A DNA stretch of 64,000 nt, taken from assembly GCF_003856975.1 (NCBI RefSeq), contig NZ_CP033107.1, forward strand, positions 434,001 through 498,000. Direction: 5' to 3'. This DNA comes from Plantibacter sp. PA-3-X8 (lineage in GTDB: Bacteria > Actinomycetota > Actinomycetes > Actinomycetales > Microbacteriaceae). Shown piece by piece: positions 7,472 to 16,379 of the stretch (within the stretch, counting starts at the first letter, position 1; each line of letters starts with the position of its first letter). The translations under genes were made by a program, and so were the position numbers. The notes below the pieces were generated by a model. That model had not been told where the DNA came from and did not search any database. It saw nothing but the letters and a program-made list of their open reading frames with translations.

Positions 7472-8341
7472 ATGACCGTCGTGATCGTGGGACTCGGACA
7501 GCTCGGCTCGGACGTCGCCGGGAGGCTCCTGGCCCGAGGCGAGGACGTCGTCGGCGTGAAGCGCACGGCGCCCGAGTCGAACCCGATCCCTGAGCCGAAC
7601 CCGGCGCGCGAGTCGGTCAAGGGGCGCTTCACCCTCCAGCTCCGCGACATCACGACCTCCGCCCCCGACCTTCCTGCGGACACGACGGCGATCGTGGTGG
7701 CCCTTGCGCCGCGGGCACGCTCGGTCGAGGCCTATGACGCCCTCTACCGCGACGGTGTCGGGCATCTCGTGAGCGCGGTCGCCGCACTCCCCGGCACCCC
7801 GCCGCGCATCCTGTTCGTGTCGTCGACCGCGGTGTGGGGCGAGGACGGCGGGGAGAGGATCGACGACACCACGCCGGCCGTCCCGACCACCGGCACCGCG
7901 CGCGCCCTGCTCGCAGCCGAGGAGGCCGTCCTCGCCGCCGTGCCCGAGGCGAGCGCCATCCGCTTCGGCGGCCTCTACGGTCCGACGTCCACGATGTTCG
8001 TCGACCAGGTCCGCGACGGCCGTGTCACCCGGCCCTCCGGCTGGACCAATCGCATCCACCGCGACGACGCCGCGGGTGTGATCGTGCACCTGCTCGACCT
8101 GTCGGCGGCATCACTCCCGCCGGTCGTGGCGGGCATCGACGAGGAGCCGGTCCTGCTGTCGACGGTGGCCGACTTCCTCGCCGATCGACTCGGCGTCGCT
8201 CCCCCGACGCTCGACGACGCCGGTCGCACCCCGGAAGAACCGCACCGCGGCAAGCGCATCATGGCAGCCGCCCTCCGCGACACCGGATTCACCTACCATT
8301 ACCCCACCTACCGCGAGGGCTACTCGGCGCAGCTCCCCTGA
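7472..8341 (+). CDS. NAD(P)-dependent epimerase/SDR-like protein (YeeZ-type)
   Basis: 289-residue extended/atypical SDR. The nucleotide-binding motif GLGQLGSD (residues 7-14) starts the Rossmann fold, followed by VVVALAPRARSVEAY and VSSTAVWGEDGG, with AIRFGGLYGP near residue 165. This is the layout of YeeZ-like NAD-dependent epimerases of unknown substrate. Residues about 33-51 (APESNPIPEPNPARESVKGR) interrupt the normal second beta-strand region and are encoded by a family B-like repeat, so they are probably a tolerated insertion. The ATG at 7472 follows TACGGT by six bases and also has GGAG, so leaderless or led translation are both possible. Confidence 0.75.
   Translation: MTVVIVGLGQLGSDVAGRLLARGEDVVGVKRTAPESNPIPEPNPARESVKGRFTLQLRDITTSAPDLPADTTAIVVALAPRARSVEAYDALYRDGVGHLVSAVAALPGTPPRILFVSSTAVWGEDGGERIDDTTPAVPTTGTARALLAAEEAVLAAVPEASAIRFGGLYGPTSTMFVDQVRDGRVTRPSGWTNRIHRDDAAGVIVHLLDLSAASLPPVVAGIDEEPVLLSTVADFLADRLGVAPPTLDDAGRTPEEPHRGKRIMAAALRDTGFTYHYPTYREGYSAQLP
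7574..7627. repeat. Family B-like repeat inside the SDR gene (B2)
   Basis: GATCCCTGAGCCGAACCCGG and the trailing GAGTCGGTCAAGGGGC resemble cluster B1 (GGCCCCTGAGCCCAACCCGG ... GAGCCTGTCGAAGGGC), here in frame within a coding region and partly degenerated. Confidence 0.6.
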
Positions 8342-8359
8342 TCGGACGACCGGAGCGGA

Positions 8360-9652
8360 TCACGGCTGCTTCGTCACCTCGGCCATCGCCCGTCGCCCGG
8401 ACGGTACGAGCACGGCGACGGCGAGCACCACGAAGGTGAGCACACCGGCGACGACGAGGAGCAGTTCGACGGACACGACGTCGGCGAGCGGTCCGAACAC
8501 GATCATCCCGAGGGGCATCGACACCGCCATGACGATGCCGACGAAGCCGAACACGCGACCCTGCCGCTCCGGTTGGACGCGCTCCTGCAGCAGGGTCATC
8601 GACGTCGTCGAGAAGAACGGCACAGCGATCCCGAGCAGGAACATGAAGCCGAAGAAGACCCAGAGGTTGGTCGAGAGTCCGAGCCCGATGGACAGCGCCC
8701 CGAACACCACCGAGGACCCGACGATGAGGAGCACGCGGTTCTTGGTGCCGCCCCAGATCGCGATGATCGCTCCGCCGCCGACCATGCCGACGCTGAAGGC
8801 GAGTTCGTTCACGGTGAGCATCCAGACCTCGTCGCCGAAGGTGCGGGCGATCATGAGCGGCGTGAGGTAGGACGGCGCGACGACCAGCAGGAACACGATC
8901 GCGAAGAGGATGAGCAGCCAGCGCACGAAGCCGTGGTGCCAGACGTAGCGCACGCCCTCGGTGAGGTCGGCGAAGTAGCCGGGGCGCTCGCCCGACCGCA
9001 CGAGCGTCCGCACCGGTACGAGCAGCAGCAGCCCGATCCCGATGGCGGCCGTGACGACGTCGACGAAGAAGATCGCGACGAGCGACGCACTCGCGTACAG
9101 CGCGCCGGCCGCAGCCGGGGCGACGAGCATCATCGCCGACTGGATGGATCCGTTGATGCCGTTGACCCGCATGAGCTTGTCGGTCGGCGTGATCTGCGGG
9201 ATGAGCGCGGAGACCGCCGGCATCTGGATGCCCGCGCCGACCGAGCGGATCGCGAGCGTGAGGAAGATGAGCCAGAGGTCGGCGGCGCCGTTGATGAGGA
9301 AGATCGCGAGCGCGAGGGTCGTGATGGCGATCGAGCCGTCGGCCGCGATGATGAGCAGTTTGCGGTTCATGCGGTCGGCCCACACCCCGCCGAAGATCGA
9401 CACGATCGCCTGCGGCAGGAACCCCGCGACGGCGGCGAACGCGAGCACGACTCCGGACTTCGTCTCGAGCGTGAGGTGCCACATGATCGCGTACTGCACG
9501 AGCATCGAGCCGAACAGCGAGACCGTCTGTCCGGACAGGAACACCGCGACGTCGCGACGCCAGCGCGGGCTCTCCGAGGCGACGGTCGTCTCCTCCGAAC
9601 CGTCGGAACCGTCGATCGTGGGTGCATCGGGTGGCGCGTCATCGGCAGCCAT
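8360..9652 (-). CDS. MFS efflux transporter, DHA3/MefA-like
   Basis: 430-residue major facilitator with about 12 hydrophobic helices. A hydrophilic N-terminus of about 28 residues precedes FLSGQTVSLFGSMLVQYAIM, the characteristic first helix of the DHA3 (MefA/EntS-like) group. The cytoplasmic loop GGVWADRMNRKLL carries the MFS motif-A equivalent between helices 2 and 3. Such proteins export drugs, macrolides or siderophores; the substrate here is unknown. The start has TAGCGT six bases upstream and no Shine-Dalgarno, a leaderless signature. It is divergent from rhaM, but nothing directly links it to rhamnose. Confidence 0.85.
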   Translation of the reverse strand: MAADDAPPDAPTIDGSDGSEETTVASESPRWRRDVAVFLSGQTVSLFGSMLVQYAIMWHLTLETKSGVVLAFAAVAGFLPQAIVSIFGGVWADRMNRKLLIIAADGSIAITTLALAIFLINGAADLWLIFLTLAIRSVGAGIQMPAVSALIPQITPTDKLMRVNGINGSIQSAMMLVAPAAAGALYASASLVAIFFVDVVTAAIGIGLLLLVPVRTLVRSGERPGYFADLTEGVRYVWHHGFVRWLLILFAIVFLLVVAPSYLTPLMIARTFGDEVWMLTVNELAFSVGMVGGGAIIAIWGGTKNRVLLIVGSSVVFGALSIGLGLSTNLWVFFGFMFLLGIAVPFFSTTSMTLLQERVQPERQGRVFGFVGIVMAVSMPLGMIVFGPLADVVSVELLLVVAGVLTFVVLAVAVLVPSGRRAMAEVTKQP

Positions 9653-9818
9653 GGGTCCACGCTAGGGAGTTCGCTCCGAGGTGTCCAGGGGTGATCGGCG
9701 CGGACGACGGGCGCGCCCTGACCGTCGAACGGTCGATGCACCCTGTCCAGACCTTCAGACATCCGGGCAGTCGGTCCGTTGACCCGCGGCCGATCGCCCG
9801 GATACGCTGCTTGCGATC

Positions 9819-9836
9819 CTCTGAATCGATTCAGAG
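9819..9836. promoter_or_regulatory. Palindromic operator upstream of rhaM
   Basis: CTCTGAATCGATTCAGAG is a perfect 18-bp dyad ending 33 bases before rhaM. Its core TGAATCGATTCA recurs in weaker form before rhaI, rhaEW and the GntR-lldD pair, suggesting one LacI-type regulator of rhamnose use. Confidence 0.75.
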
Positions 9837-9869
9837 TGTCCGTGACACCGAACCGAAAGGTACGCCTCG

Positions 9870-10229
9870 ATGACGAGTGCCCGACCCCTGCACCGCGTGT
9901 GCTTCCAGCTCCAGGTCAAACCCGAACGCCTTGCGGAGTACCGCGAACGCCATGCCGCCGTCTGGCCGGACATGCTGCAAGCCCTCGCCGACACGGGCTG
10001 GCACAACTACTCGCTCTTCGTCCGCGACGACGGCCTCCTCATCGGGTACTTCGAGACGGCATCCCTCGAAGCAGCCCAGGCCGGCATGGCCGAGACCGAG
10101 GTCAACGCGCGCTGGCAGGCCGAGATGGGTGAGTTCTTCGTCGACCTCGACCTCCCGCCGGACCAGGGCTTCCTCCAGCTCACCGAGGTGTTCCACCTCG
10201 AGGACCAGCTCGCGACCCTCCACGAGTAG
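9870..10229 (+). CDS. rhaM: L-rhamnose mutarotase
   Basis: 119-residue protein of the RhaM/YiiL family that interconverts alpha and beta anomers of L-rhamnose so the isomerase receives its preferred form. The family signature is visible: Tyr24-Glu-Arg-His27/28 (EYRERHAAVWPDM), then HNYSLFVRDDGLLIGYFE at about 45-62 and the aromatic/acidic C-terminal half. Family members are ~104 residues; the excess is at both ends. The upstream palindromic operator suggests repression in the absence of sugar. rhaI follows after 82 bases with its own operator-like site, so the two may be transcribed both together and separately. Confidence 0.9.
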   Translation: MTSARPLHRVCFQLQVKPERLAEYRERHAAVWPDMLQALADTGWHNYSLFVRDDGLLIGYFETASLEAAQAGMAETEVNARWQAEMGEFFVDLDLPPDQGFLQLTEVFHLEDQLATLHE

Positions 10230-10235
10230 CGACAT

Positions 10236-10249
10236 TGAAACGATTCACG
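10236..10249. promoter_or_regulatory. Degenerate LacI-type operator upstream of rhaI
   Basis: TTGAAACGATTCAC is an imperfect dyad of the form TGAANCGATTCA, seven bases after the rhaM stop and 63 bases before rhaI. It matches the core of the perfect site before rhaM. Confidence 0.55.
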
Positions 10250-10311
10250 TATGCTGCAACCAGCGCCGTGAGCGCGCCCCAGACCACCGGAACACGCACA
10301 GAGAAGTGACC

Positions 10312-11478
10312 ATGACCAGTTTCGACACCATCACCCCGCTGCTCGAGAAGCAGGCCATCGAACTCCCCTCCTGGGCGTTCGGCAACTCCGGCACCCGCTT
10401 CAAGGTGTTCACGACGCCCGGCACCCCGCGGACGCCGGAGGAGAAGATCGCCGACGCCGCCAAGGTGCACGAGTTCACGGCCCTCGCGCCGAAGGTCGCA
10501 CTCCACATCCCGTGGGACCTCGTGGACGACTTCAGCGCACTCCGTCGCTACGCCGAGGACCACGGCGTCGCGCTCGGCACGATCAACTCGAACACCTTCC
10601 AGGATGAGGACTACAAGTTCGGCAGCCTGACCCACAGCAACCCGGTGATCCGTCAGAAGGCGATCGACCACCACTTCGCCTGCATCGACGTCATGCACGC
10701 GACCGGCTCGCAGGACCTCAAGATCTGGCTCGCCGACGGCAGCAACTACCCGGGCCAGCAGGACATCCGCGGACGGCAGGACCGCCTGGCCGACTCGCTC
10801 CAGCAGATCTACGCCCGCCTCGGCGAGGAGCAGCGACTCGTGCTCGAGTACAAGTTCTTCGAGCCGGCGTTCTATCACACCGACGTCCCCGACTGGGGAA
10901 CGTCCTACGCCCAGGTGGCCCAGCTCGGCGACCAGGCCCTCGTCTGCCTCGACACCGGCCACCACGCGCCTGGCACGAACATCGAGTTCATCGTCGCCCA
11001 GCTCCTGCGCCTCGGGAAGCTCGGCTCGTTCGACTTCAACTCGCGCTTCTACGCCGACGACGACCTCATCGTGGGTGCAGCCGACCCGTTCCAGCTGTTC
11101 CGGATCCTCTATGAGGTCGTCCGCGGCGGCGGCCTCGACGACGACTCGCCGGTCGCGTTCATGCTCGACCAGTGCCACAACGTGGAGGACAAGATCCCCG
11201 GGCAGATCCGCTCGGTGCTGAACGTGCAGGAGATGACCGCGCGCGCACTGCTCGTCGACCGCGACGCACTGACCGCGGCGCAGGAGGCCGGTGACGTCCT
11301 CGGCGCGAACGGCATCCTCATGGACGCGTTCTACACCGACGTCCGCGGACCGCTCGCCGCCTGGCGCGAGAGCCGCGGTCTGCCGGCCGACCCGTTCGGC
11401 GCCTACCTGGCCTCGGGCTACCAGCAGCAGATCGCCGAGGAGCGCGTCGGCGGGACCCAGGCGAGCTGGGGCGCGTAG
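10312..11478 (+). CDS. rhaI: L-rhamnose isomerase
   Basis: 388-residue metal-dependent isomerase converting L-rhamnose to L-rhamnulose, of the Pseudomonas stutzeri L-RhI/xylose-isomerase-like type rather than E. coli RhaA. Probable metal ligands by comparison with that family are Glu179 (LEYKFFEPAF), Asp214 and His217 (CLDTGHHAPG), and an acidic cluster at FDFNSRFYADDD (about 240-251). The ATG at 10312 was chosen because the family N-terminus starts near it (EKQAIELPSWAFGNSGTRF); GAGAAG lies upstream as a weak RBS. A strong hairpin 18 bases after the stop terminates the transcript, followed by repeat A3. Confidence 0.92.
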   Translation: MTSFDTITPLLEKQAIELPSWAFGNSGTRFKVFTTPGTPRTPEEKIADAAKVHEFTALAPKVALHIPWDLVDDFSALRRYAEDHGVALGTINSNTFQDEDYKFGSLTHSNPVIRQKAIDHHFACIDVMHATGSQDLKIWLADGSNYPGQQDIRGRQDRLADSLQQIYARLGEEQRLVLEYKFFEPAFYHTDVPDWGTSYAQVAQLGDQALVCLDTGHHAPGTNIEFIVAQLLRLGKLGSFDFNSRFYADDDLIVGAADPFQLFRILYEVVRGGGLDDDSPVAFMLDQCHNVEDKIPGQIRSVLNVQEMTARALLVDRDALTAAQEAGDVLGANGILMDAFYTDVRGPLAAWRESRGLPADPFGAYLASGYQQQIAEERVGGTQASWGA

Positions 11479-11495
11479 GCACACCCGAACACGAG

Positions 11496-11528
11496 GAAGC
11501 CCCGCGACCATCCCGGTCGCGGGGCTTC
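11496..11528 (+). terminator. Rho-independent-type terminator after rhaI
   Basis: GAAGCCCCGCGACC (11496-11509) pairs perfectly with GGTCGCGGGGCTTC (11515-11528) around a 5-base loop; there is no U-tract, as is common in high-GC actinobacteria. Confidence 0.85.
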
Positions 11529-11532
11529 GGAC

Positions 11533-11619
11533 GTTCACAACTCAGGACGCGCGCGGCGTGTCACCCCGGGCGCGCCGGCCGAGTTCGCCGACGCGCCGGA
11601 ACGGACCTGAATTGCGAGC
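11533..11619. repeat. Family A element, copy A3 (ACTCAGGA subtype)
   Basis: Left arm TTCACAACTCAGGACG, inner GCGGCGTGTC, inner right GACGCGCCGG, right arm GACCTGAATTGCGAGC. The arms are more diverged than in A1/A2 and share CAACTCAGG/CCTGAATTG with A4. It lies between convergent rhaI and the alpha/beta hydrolase gene. Confidence 0.65.
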
Positions 11620-11631
11620 CGACCGAGCCGA

Positions 11632-12577
<946 letters not shown>

Positions 12578-12595
12578 TGCAAGTACACTGATGGA

Positions 12596-13204
12596 ATGAC
12601 CAGCGAACAGACGATGACGATCGCGTCGCCGAGCCCGGCGGCCGCACCCGCGACACCGGCCTCCGTGCGCGACATCATCGTCGACGCCGCCGACCGCCTG
12701 TACTACGCGAAGGGCATCCAGTCCGTCGGCATGGACGAACTGCGTTCGGCGGCCGGCGTGTCGTTGAAGCGCCTGTACTCGGAGTTCCCGAGCAAGGAGG
12801 ACATCGTCCTCGCGGTCATGGAGCGCCGACACGAGCTCTGGACCACCGGCGTCAGCGCGCTCGTGGACGACGCGGAGACGCCCCGCGACCGACTCCTCGC
12901 GATCTACGACTACCTGGCCGGCTGGTTCAGTGACGACTCGTTCCGCGGCTGCGGGTTCATCAACGCCTTCGGGGAGCTCGGGGGCGTCTCGCCGGCGGTC
13001 GCCACCATCACCCGCGAACACAAGGCGTCCTTCCAGGACTACGTCGCCGACCTCGTCGCCGACGCCGGCGCTCCGGCATCGCTCGCCCCCCAGCTCGCGA
13101 TCCTCGCCGAGGGCGCCCAGACCACCGCCGCCATCACGGGCTCCCCCGAGGCCGCGTTGCACGCTCGTCGCGCCGCCGAGACGCTCATCGACGCCGCCTC
13201 CTGA
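12596..13204 (+). CDS. TetR-family transcriptional regulator
   Basis: 202-residue repressor with an N-terminal Pro/Ala-rich extension, then a TetR HTH at about residues 20-70 (RDIIVDAADRLYYAKGIQSV ... MDELRSAAGVSLKRLYSEFP) and a helical ligand domain. The motif KGIQSVGMDEL with SLKRLYSEFPSKEDIV resembles regulators of small hydrolase/efflux genes. The ATG at 12596 is six bases after TACACT and lacks a Shine-Dalgarno, so the mRNA is likely leaderless. Two copies of the dyad TTGAGAACGATCGTTCTC separate it from the divergent alpha/beta hydrolase gene, its predicted target. Confidence 0.88.
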   Translation: MTSEQTMTIASPSPAAAPATPASVRDIIVDAADRLYYAKGIQSVGMDELRSAAGVSLKRLYSEFPSKEDIVLAVMERRHELWTTGVSALVDDAETPRDRLLAIYDYLAGWFSDDSFRGCGFINAFGELGGVSPAVATITREHKASFQDYVADLVADAGAPASLAPQLAILAEGAQTTAAITGSPEAALHARRAAETLIDAAS

Positions 13205-13231
13205 ATCACCCGTGCGCTCGTGATGCACGGC

Positions 13232-13320
13232 GGTCCGTAACTCAGGACGCTCGCGGCCCGTCGCGCACGCCACGCCGCGTCGCTCGACCGACGCGCCGGA
13301 CGCCTCCTGAATTGTGAACC
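13232..13320. repeat. Family A element, copy A4 (ACTCAGGA subtype)
   Basis: Left arm GGTCCGTAACTCAGGACG and right arm CTCCTGAATTGTGAACC, with GCGGCCCGTCG and CGACGCGCCGG inside. It lies 27 bases after the TetR stop and before the DeoR gene on the same strand. Confidence 0.75.
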
Positions 13321-13402
13321 AGACCGGTGTCCTCCCCTCGCTGTGACATCCTGTTGAGAGGGACACGAACGGACACGTCCGACACCGATGGACAGGGGCG
13401 AC

Positions 13403-14161
13403 ATGGCCACGACCGGCACGCTCGGCGCCGAGGAACGACGGACCCGACTGACGGCGATCCTCGAACGTGACGGCAGCATCCGCCTCGACGACGCGGCTGC
13501 GGAGCTCGACGTGTCCTCGATGACCGTGCGACGCGACCTCGCCGACCTCGAGCAGCTCGGCCTGGTGCGGCGCGTCCGGGGTGGCGCCATCCCGACCCTG
13601 CGACCGAGGACCTTCACCGAACGGTCCGCGACGGGTGTCCGCGAGAAGGGCGCCATCGTCGAGAAGCTCCGGTCGCTCATCCCGACGGACGGCGCGATCG
13701 CGATCGACGCCTCCAGCACGGCCGGCGGCATCAGTCGACTGCTCGGCGAGTCGACCCTCACGGTGGCGACCAACTCCTACCCGAACTTCATCCTCGCCGG
13801 CGCGAACCGCGAGGTCACCGCGATCCTCGTCGGCGGCCAAGCCGAGTCGCGCACCGACAGCTTCATCGGTCCCATCGCCTGCCAGGCGGCGTCGTCGGTG
13901 CTCTACCGGCGCTTCTTCCTGTCGGCCGCCGCCATCGACCCGACCGTCGGCAGCTCGGAGGTCACCCTCGAAGAAGCGCAGGTCAAGCAGGCGTTCGCCC
14001 GCGCCTCCGACGAGACGATCCTCGTCGCCGCGTCCTCGAAGCTGGGACAGCGTGCGATGGCAGTCGGCTTCGCCCTGGCGGACATCGACCTCCTCGTCAC
14101 GGAACTCGACCCCGCCGACCCTGCGCTCGACGCCTACCGCGACGCCGTCGAACTCCTCTGA
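13403..14161 (+). CDS. DeoR-family transcriptional regulator
   Basis: 252-residue sugar-phosphate-sensing regulator. The DeoR HTH covers about residues 8-60 (RRTRLTAILERDGSIRLDDA ... SSMTVRRDLADLEQLG), followed by the GGA motif (RRVRGGAIP) and the DeoR-C sensor domain with AIDASSTAGGI and FLSAAAIDP. The ATG at 13403 follows AGGGG by four bases and is preferred over the ATG at 13388. The next gene is rhaEW; DeoR-type RhaR regulators of rhamnose genes are known in Bacillus-like bacteria, so this is a candidate rhamnose regulator. The CG-centred operators in the region look more like LacI sites, so its real target is open. Confidence 0.85.
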   Translation: MATTGTLGAEERRTRLTAILERDGSIRLDDAAAELDVSSMTVRRDLADLEQLGLVRRVRGGAIPTLRPRTFTERSATGVREKGAIVEKLRSLIPTDGAIAIDASSTAGGISRLLGESTLTVATNSYPNFILAGANREVTAILVGGQAESRTDSFIGPIACQAASSVLYRRFFLSAAAIDPTVGSSEVTLEEAQVKQAFARASDETILVAASSKLGQRAMAVGFALADIDLLVTELDPADPALDAYRDAVELL

Positions 14162-14176
14162 GCACCAGGCCCCGCA

Positions 14177-14253
14177 CGTCCCGTTCTCAGGACTCACCGC
14201 GCGCGTCGCTCCGCGACGACCGCAACGCGCCGAGGCTCTCCTGAGATCGGGAC
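14177..14253. repeat. Family A element, copy A5
   Basis: Left arm CGTCCCGTTCTCAGGACT and right arm CTCTCCTGAGATCGGGAC, with GCGCGTCGC and CAACGCGCCG inside. It begins 15 bases after the DeoR stop and ends 36 bases before the rhaEW operator-like site. Confidence 0.85.
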
Positions 14254-14289
14254 ATCCGCCATTGCGACATCTGTGACTTCTTGTCATAC

Positions 14290-14303
14290 TTAACACGATT
14301 GAA
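14290..14303. promoter_or_regulatory. Degenerate LacI-type operator upstream of rhaEW
   Basis: TTAACACGATTGAA agrees with the idealised TTGAATCGATTCAA at 10 of 14 positions and lies 36 bases before the rhaEW start. An adjacent TGAC-N5-GTCA dyad (in TGACTTCTTGTCA) could instead serve the DeoR protein. Confidence 0.4.
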
Positions 14304-14339
14304 CACCGGGCACGGACGTGCCCCGACGAAGGAGTGCGA

Positions 14340-16379
14340 ATGTCCGTGAACCCAACCGCTGCCGAGCTCATCGCCCGCAGCAACCGCCTCGGGAGCGACC
14401 CGAAGAACACCAACTACGCCGGCGGCAACACCTCGGCCAAGGGCACCGAGATCGACCCCGTCACGGGCGAGCCGGTCGAGCTCCTCTGGGTCAAGGGCTC
14501 CGGCGGCGACCTCGGCACGCTGAAGCCCGAGGGTCTCGCGGTCCTCCGCCTCGACCGCATGCGCGCCCTGCAGGACGTCTACCCCGGCCTCGACCGCGAG
14601 GACGAGATGGTCGCCGCCTTCGACTACACCCTGCACGGCAAGGGTGGCGCGGCCCCGTCGATCGACACCGCCATGCACGGCCTCGTCGACGCGGCCCACG
14701 TCGACCACCTGCACCCCGACTCCGGCATCGCCATCGCGACCGCCGCCGACGGCCCCGAACTCACCGCGAAGATCTTCGGCGACAAGGTCGTGTGGGTCCC
14801 GTGGCGTCGCCCCGGCTTCCAGCTCGGCCTCGACATCGCTGCCATCAAGGCCGACAACCCGCAGGCCATCGGAACCATCCTCGGCGGGCACGGCATCACC
14901 GCCTGGGGCGACACCTCCGACGAGGCCGAGGCGAACTCGCTGTGGATCATCGACACCGCGGCCGCCTACATCGAGACGAACTCCCGCCCCGAGCCCTTCG
15001 GTCCGCCGCTCGACGGCTACGCAGCCCTGCCCGAGGCCGAGCGTCGTGCGAAGGCGGCGGCCCTCGCGCCCACCATCCGCGGGCTCGCCTCCGCCGACCG
15101 CCCCGTCGTCGGCCACTTCACCGACAGCCCCGAGGTCCTCGACTTCCTGGCCTCGGCGGAGCACCCGCGTCTCACCGCACTGGGCACGAGCTGCCCCGAC
15201 CACTTCCTCCGCACCAAGGTGAAGCCACTCACGGTCGACCTGCCCGCCACGGCGAGCGTCGAGGAGGTCATCGAGCGCCTCGGCACCCTGCACGAGGCCT
15301 ACCGCGAGGACTACCAGGCCTACTACGACCGCCACGCCACGGCCGACAGCCCGGCGATCCGCGGCGCCGACCCCCTCATCGTCCTCGTCCCCGGCGTCGG
15401 CATGTTCAGCTTCGGCAAGGACAAGCAGACCGCCCGCGTCGCCGGCGAGTTCTACGTCAACGCCATCAACGTCATGCGCGGGGCCGAGGGGCTCTCCACG
15501 TACGCGCCGATCGACGAGGCCGAGAAGTTCGCGATCGAGTACTGGGCCCTCGAGGAGGCGAAGCTGCAGCGTCAGCCTGCGCCGAAGCCACTCGCGACCC
15601 GCATCGCGCTCGTCACCGGTGCCGCATCCGGCATCGGCAAGGCCATCGCCACGCGTCTCGTCGCGGAGGGCGCGGTCGTCGCGATCGCCGACCTCTCGCT
15701 CGAGAAGGCACAGGCCGCAGCGGCCGAGCTCGGCTCGACGGACGTCGCTATCGGGATCGCCGCCGACGTCTCGAACGAAGCCGCCGTCCAAGCCGCGATC
15801 GACGAGACCGTCCTCGCCTTCGGTGGGCTCGACCTCGTCGTCAACAACGCCGGTCTCTCGCTCTCCAAGTCGCTCCTCGAGACCACCGAGGCCGACTGGG
15901 ACCTCCAGCACAACGTCATGGCGAAGGGCTCGTTCCTCGTCTCGAAGGCCGCCGCACGCGTGCTCATCGACCAGAAGCTGGGCGGCGACATCGTCTACAT
16001 CTCGTCGAAGAACTCCGTGTTCGCGGGCCCGAACAACATCGCCTACTCCGCGACGAAGGCCGACCAGGCCCACCAGGTCCGCCTCCTCGCCGCGGAGCTC
16101 GGCGAGTACGGTGTGAAGGTGAACGGCATCAACCCCGACGGCGTCGTCCGCGGCTCCGGCATCTTCGCCTCGGGCTGGGGCGCGAACCGCGCGAAGACGT
16201 ACGGCATCGACGAGCAGGACCTCGGCAAGTTCTACGCGCAGCGCACCATCCTCAAGCGCGAGGTCGTCCCCGAGAACGTCGCGAACGCGGTCTTCGCGAT
16301 CTGCACGAGCGACTTCAGCCACACGACCGGACTGCACATCCCCGTCGACGCGGGCGTGGCCGCAGCCTTCCTGCGATGA
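14340..16379 (+). CDS. rhaEW: Bifunctional rhamnulose-1-phosphate aldolase / L-lactaldehyde dehydrogenase
   Basis: 679-residue fusion. The N-terminal class II aldolase domain (about 1-400) has the metal motif HVDHLHPDS with His123 and His125, and cleaves L-rhamnulose-1-phosphate to dihydroxyacetone phosphate and L-lactaldehyde. The C-terminal SDR domain begins at VTGAASGIG (residues 425-433) and has the catalytic YSATK with Tyr569; it is the lactaldehyde-oxidising part known as RhaW. The ATG at 14340 follows AAGGAG by five bases and is preferred over the GTG at 14334. The stop overlaps the rhaK start (ATGA). Product L-lactate would feed lldD, encoded 3 kb downstream. Confidence 0.93.
   Translation: MSVNPTAAELIARSNRLGSDPKNTNYAGGNTSAKGTEIDPVTGEPVELLWVKGSGGDLGTLKPEGLAVLRLDRMRALQDVYPGLDREDEMVAAFDYTLHGKGGAAPSIDTAMHGLVDAAHVDHLHPDSGIAIATAADGPELTAKIFGDKVVWVPWRRPGFQLGLDIAAIKADNPQAIGTILGGHGITAWGDTSDEAEANSLWIIDTAAAYIETNSRPEPFGPPLDGYAALPEAERRAKAAALAPTIRGLASADRPVVGHFTDSPEVLDFLASAEHPRLTALGTSCPDHFLRTKVKPLTVDLPATASVEEVIERLGTLHEAYREDYQAYYDRHATADSPAIRGADPLIVLVPGVGMFSFGKDKQTARVAGEFYVNAINVMRGAEGLSTYAPIDEAEKFAIEYWALEEAKLQRQPAPKPLATRIALVTGAASGIGKAIATRLVAEGAVVAIADLSLEKAQAAAAELGSTDVAIGIAADVSNEAAVQAAIDETVLAFGGLDLVVNNAGLSLSKSLLETTEADWDLQHNVMAKGSFLVSKAAARVLIDQKLGGDIVYISSKNSVFAGPNNIAYSATKADQAHQVRLLAAELGEYGVKVNGINPDGVVRGSGIFASGWGANRAKTYGIDEQDLGKFYAQRTILKREVVPENVANAVFAICTSDFSHTTGLHIPVDAGVAAAFLR

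Noticed and set aside
14318..16375. In-frame extension of rhaK far upstream
   Set aside because: This stretch is the Arg/Pro-rich shadow of rhaEW; the ATGA overlap and the family N-terminus fix the rhaK start at 16376.
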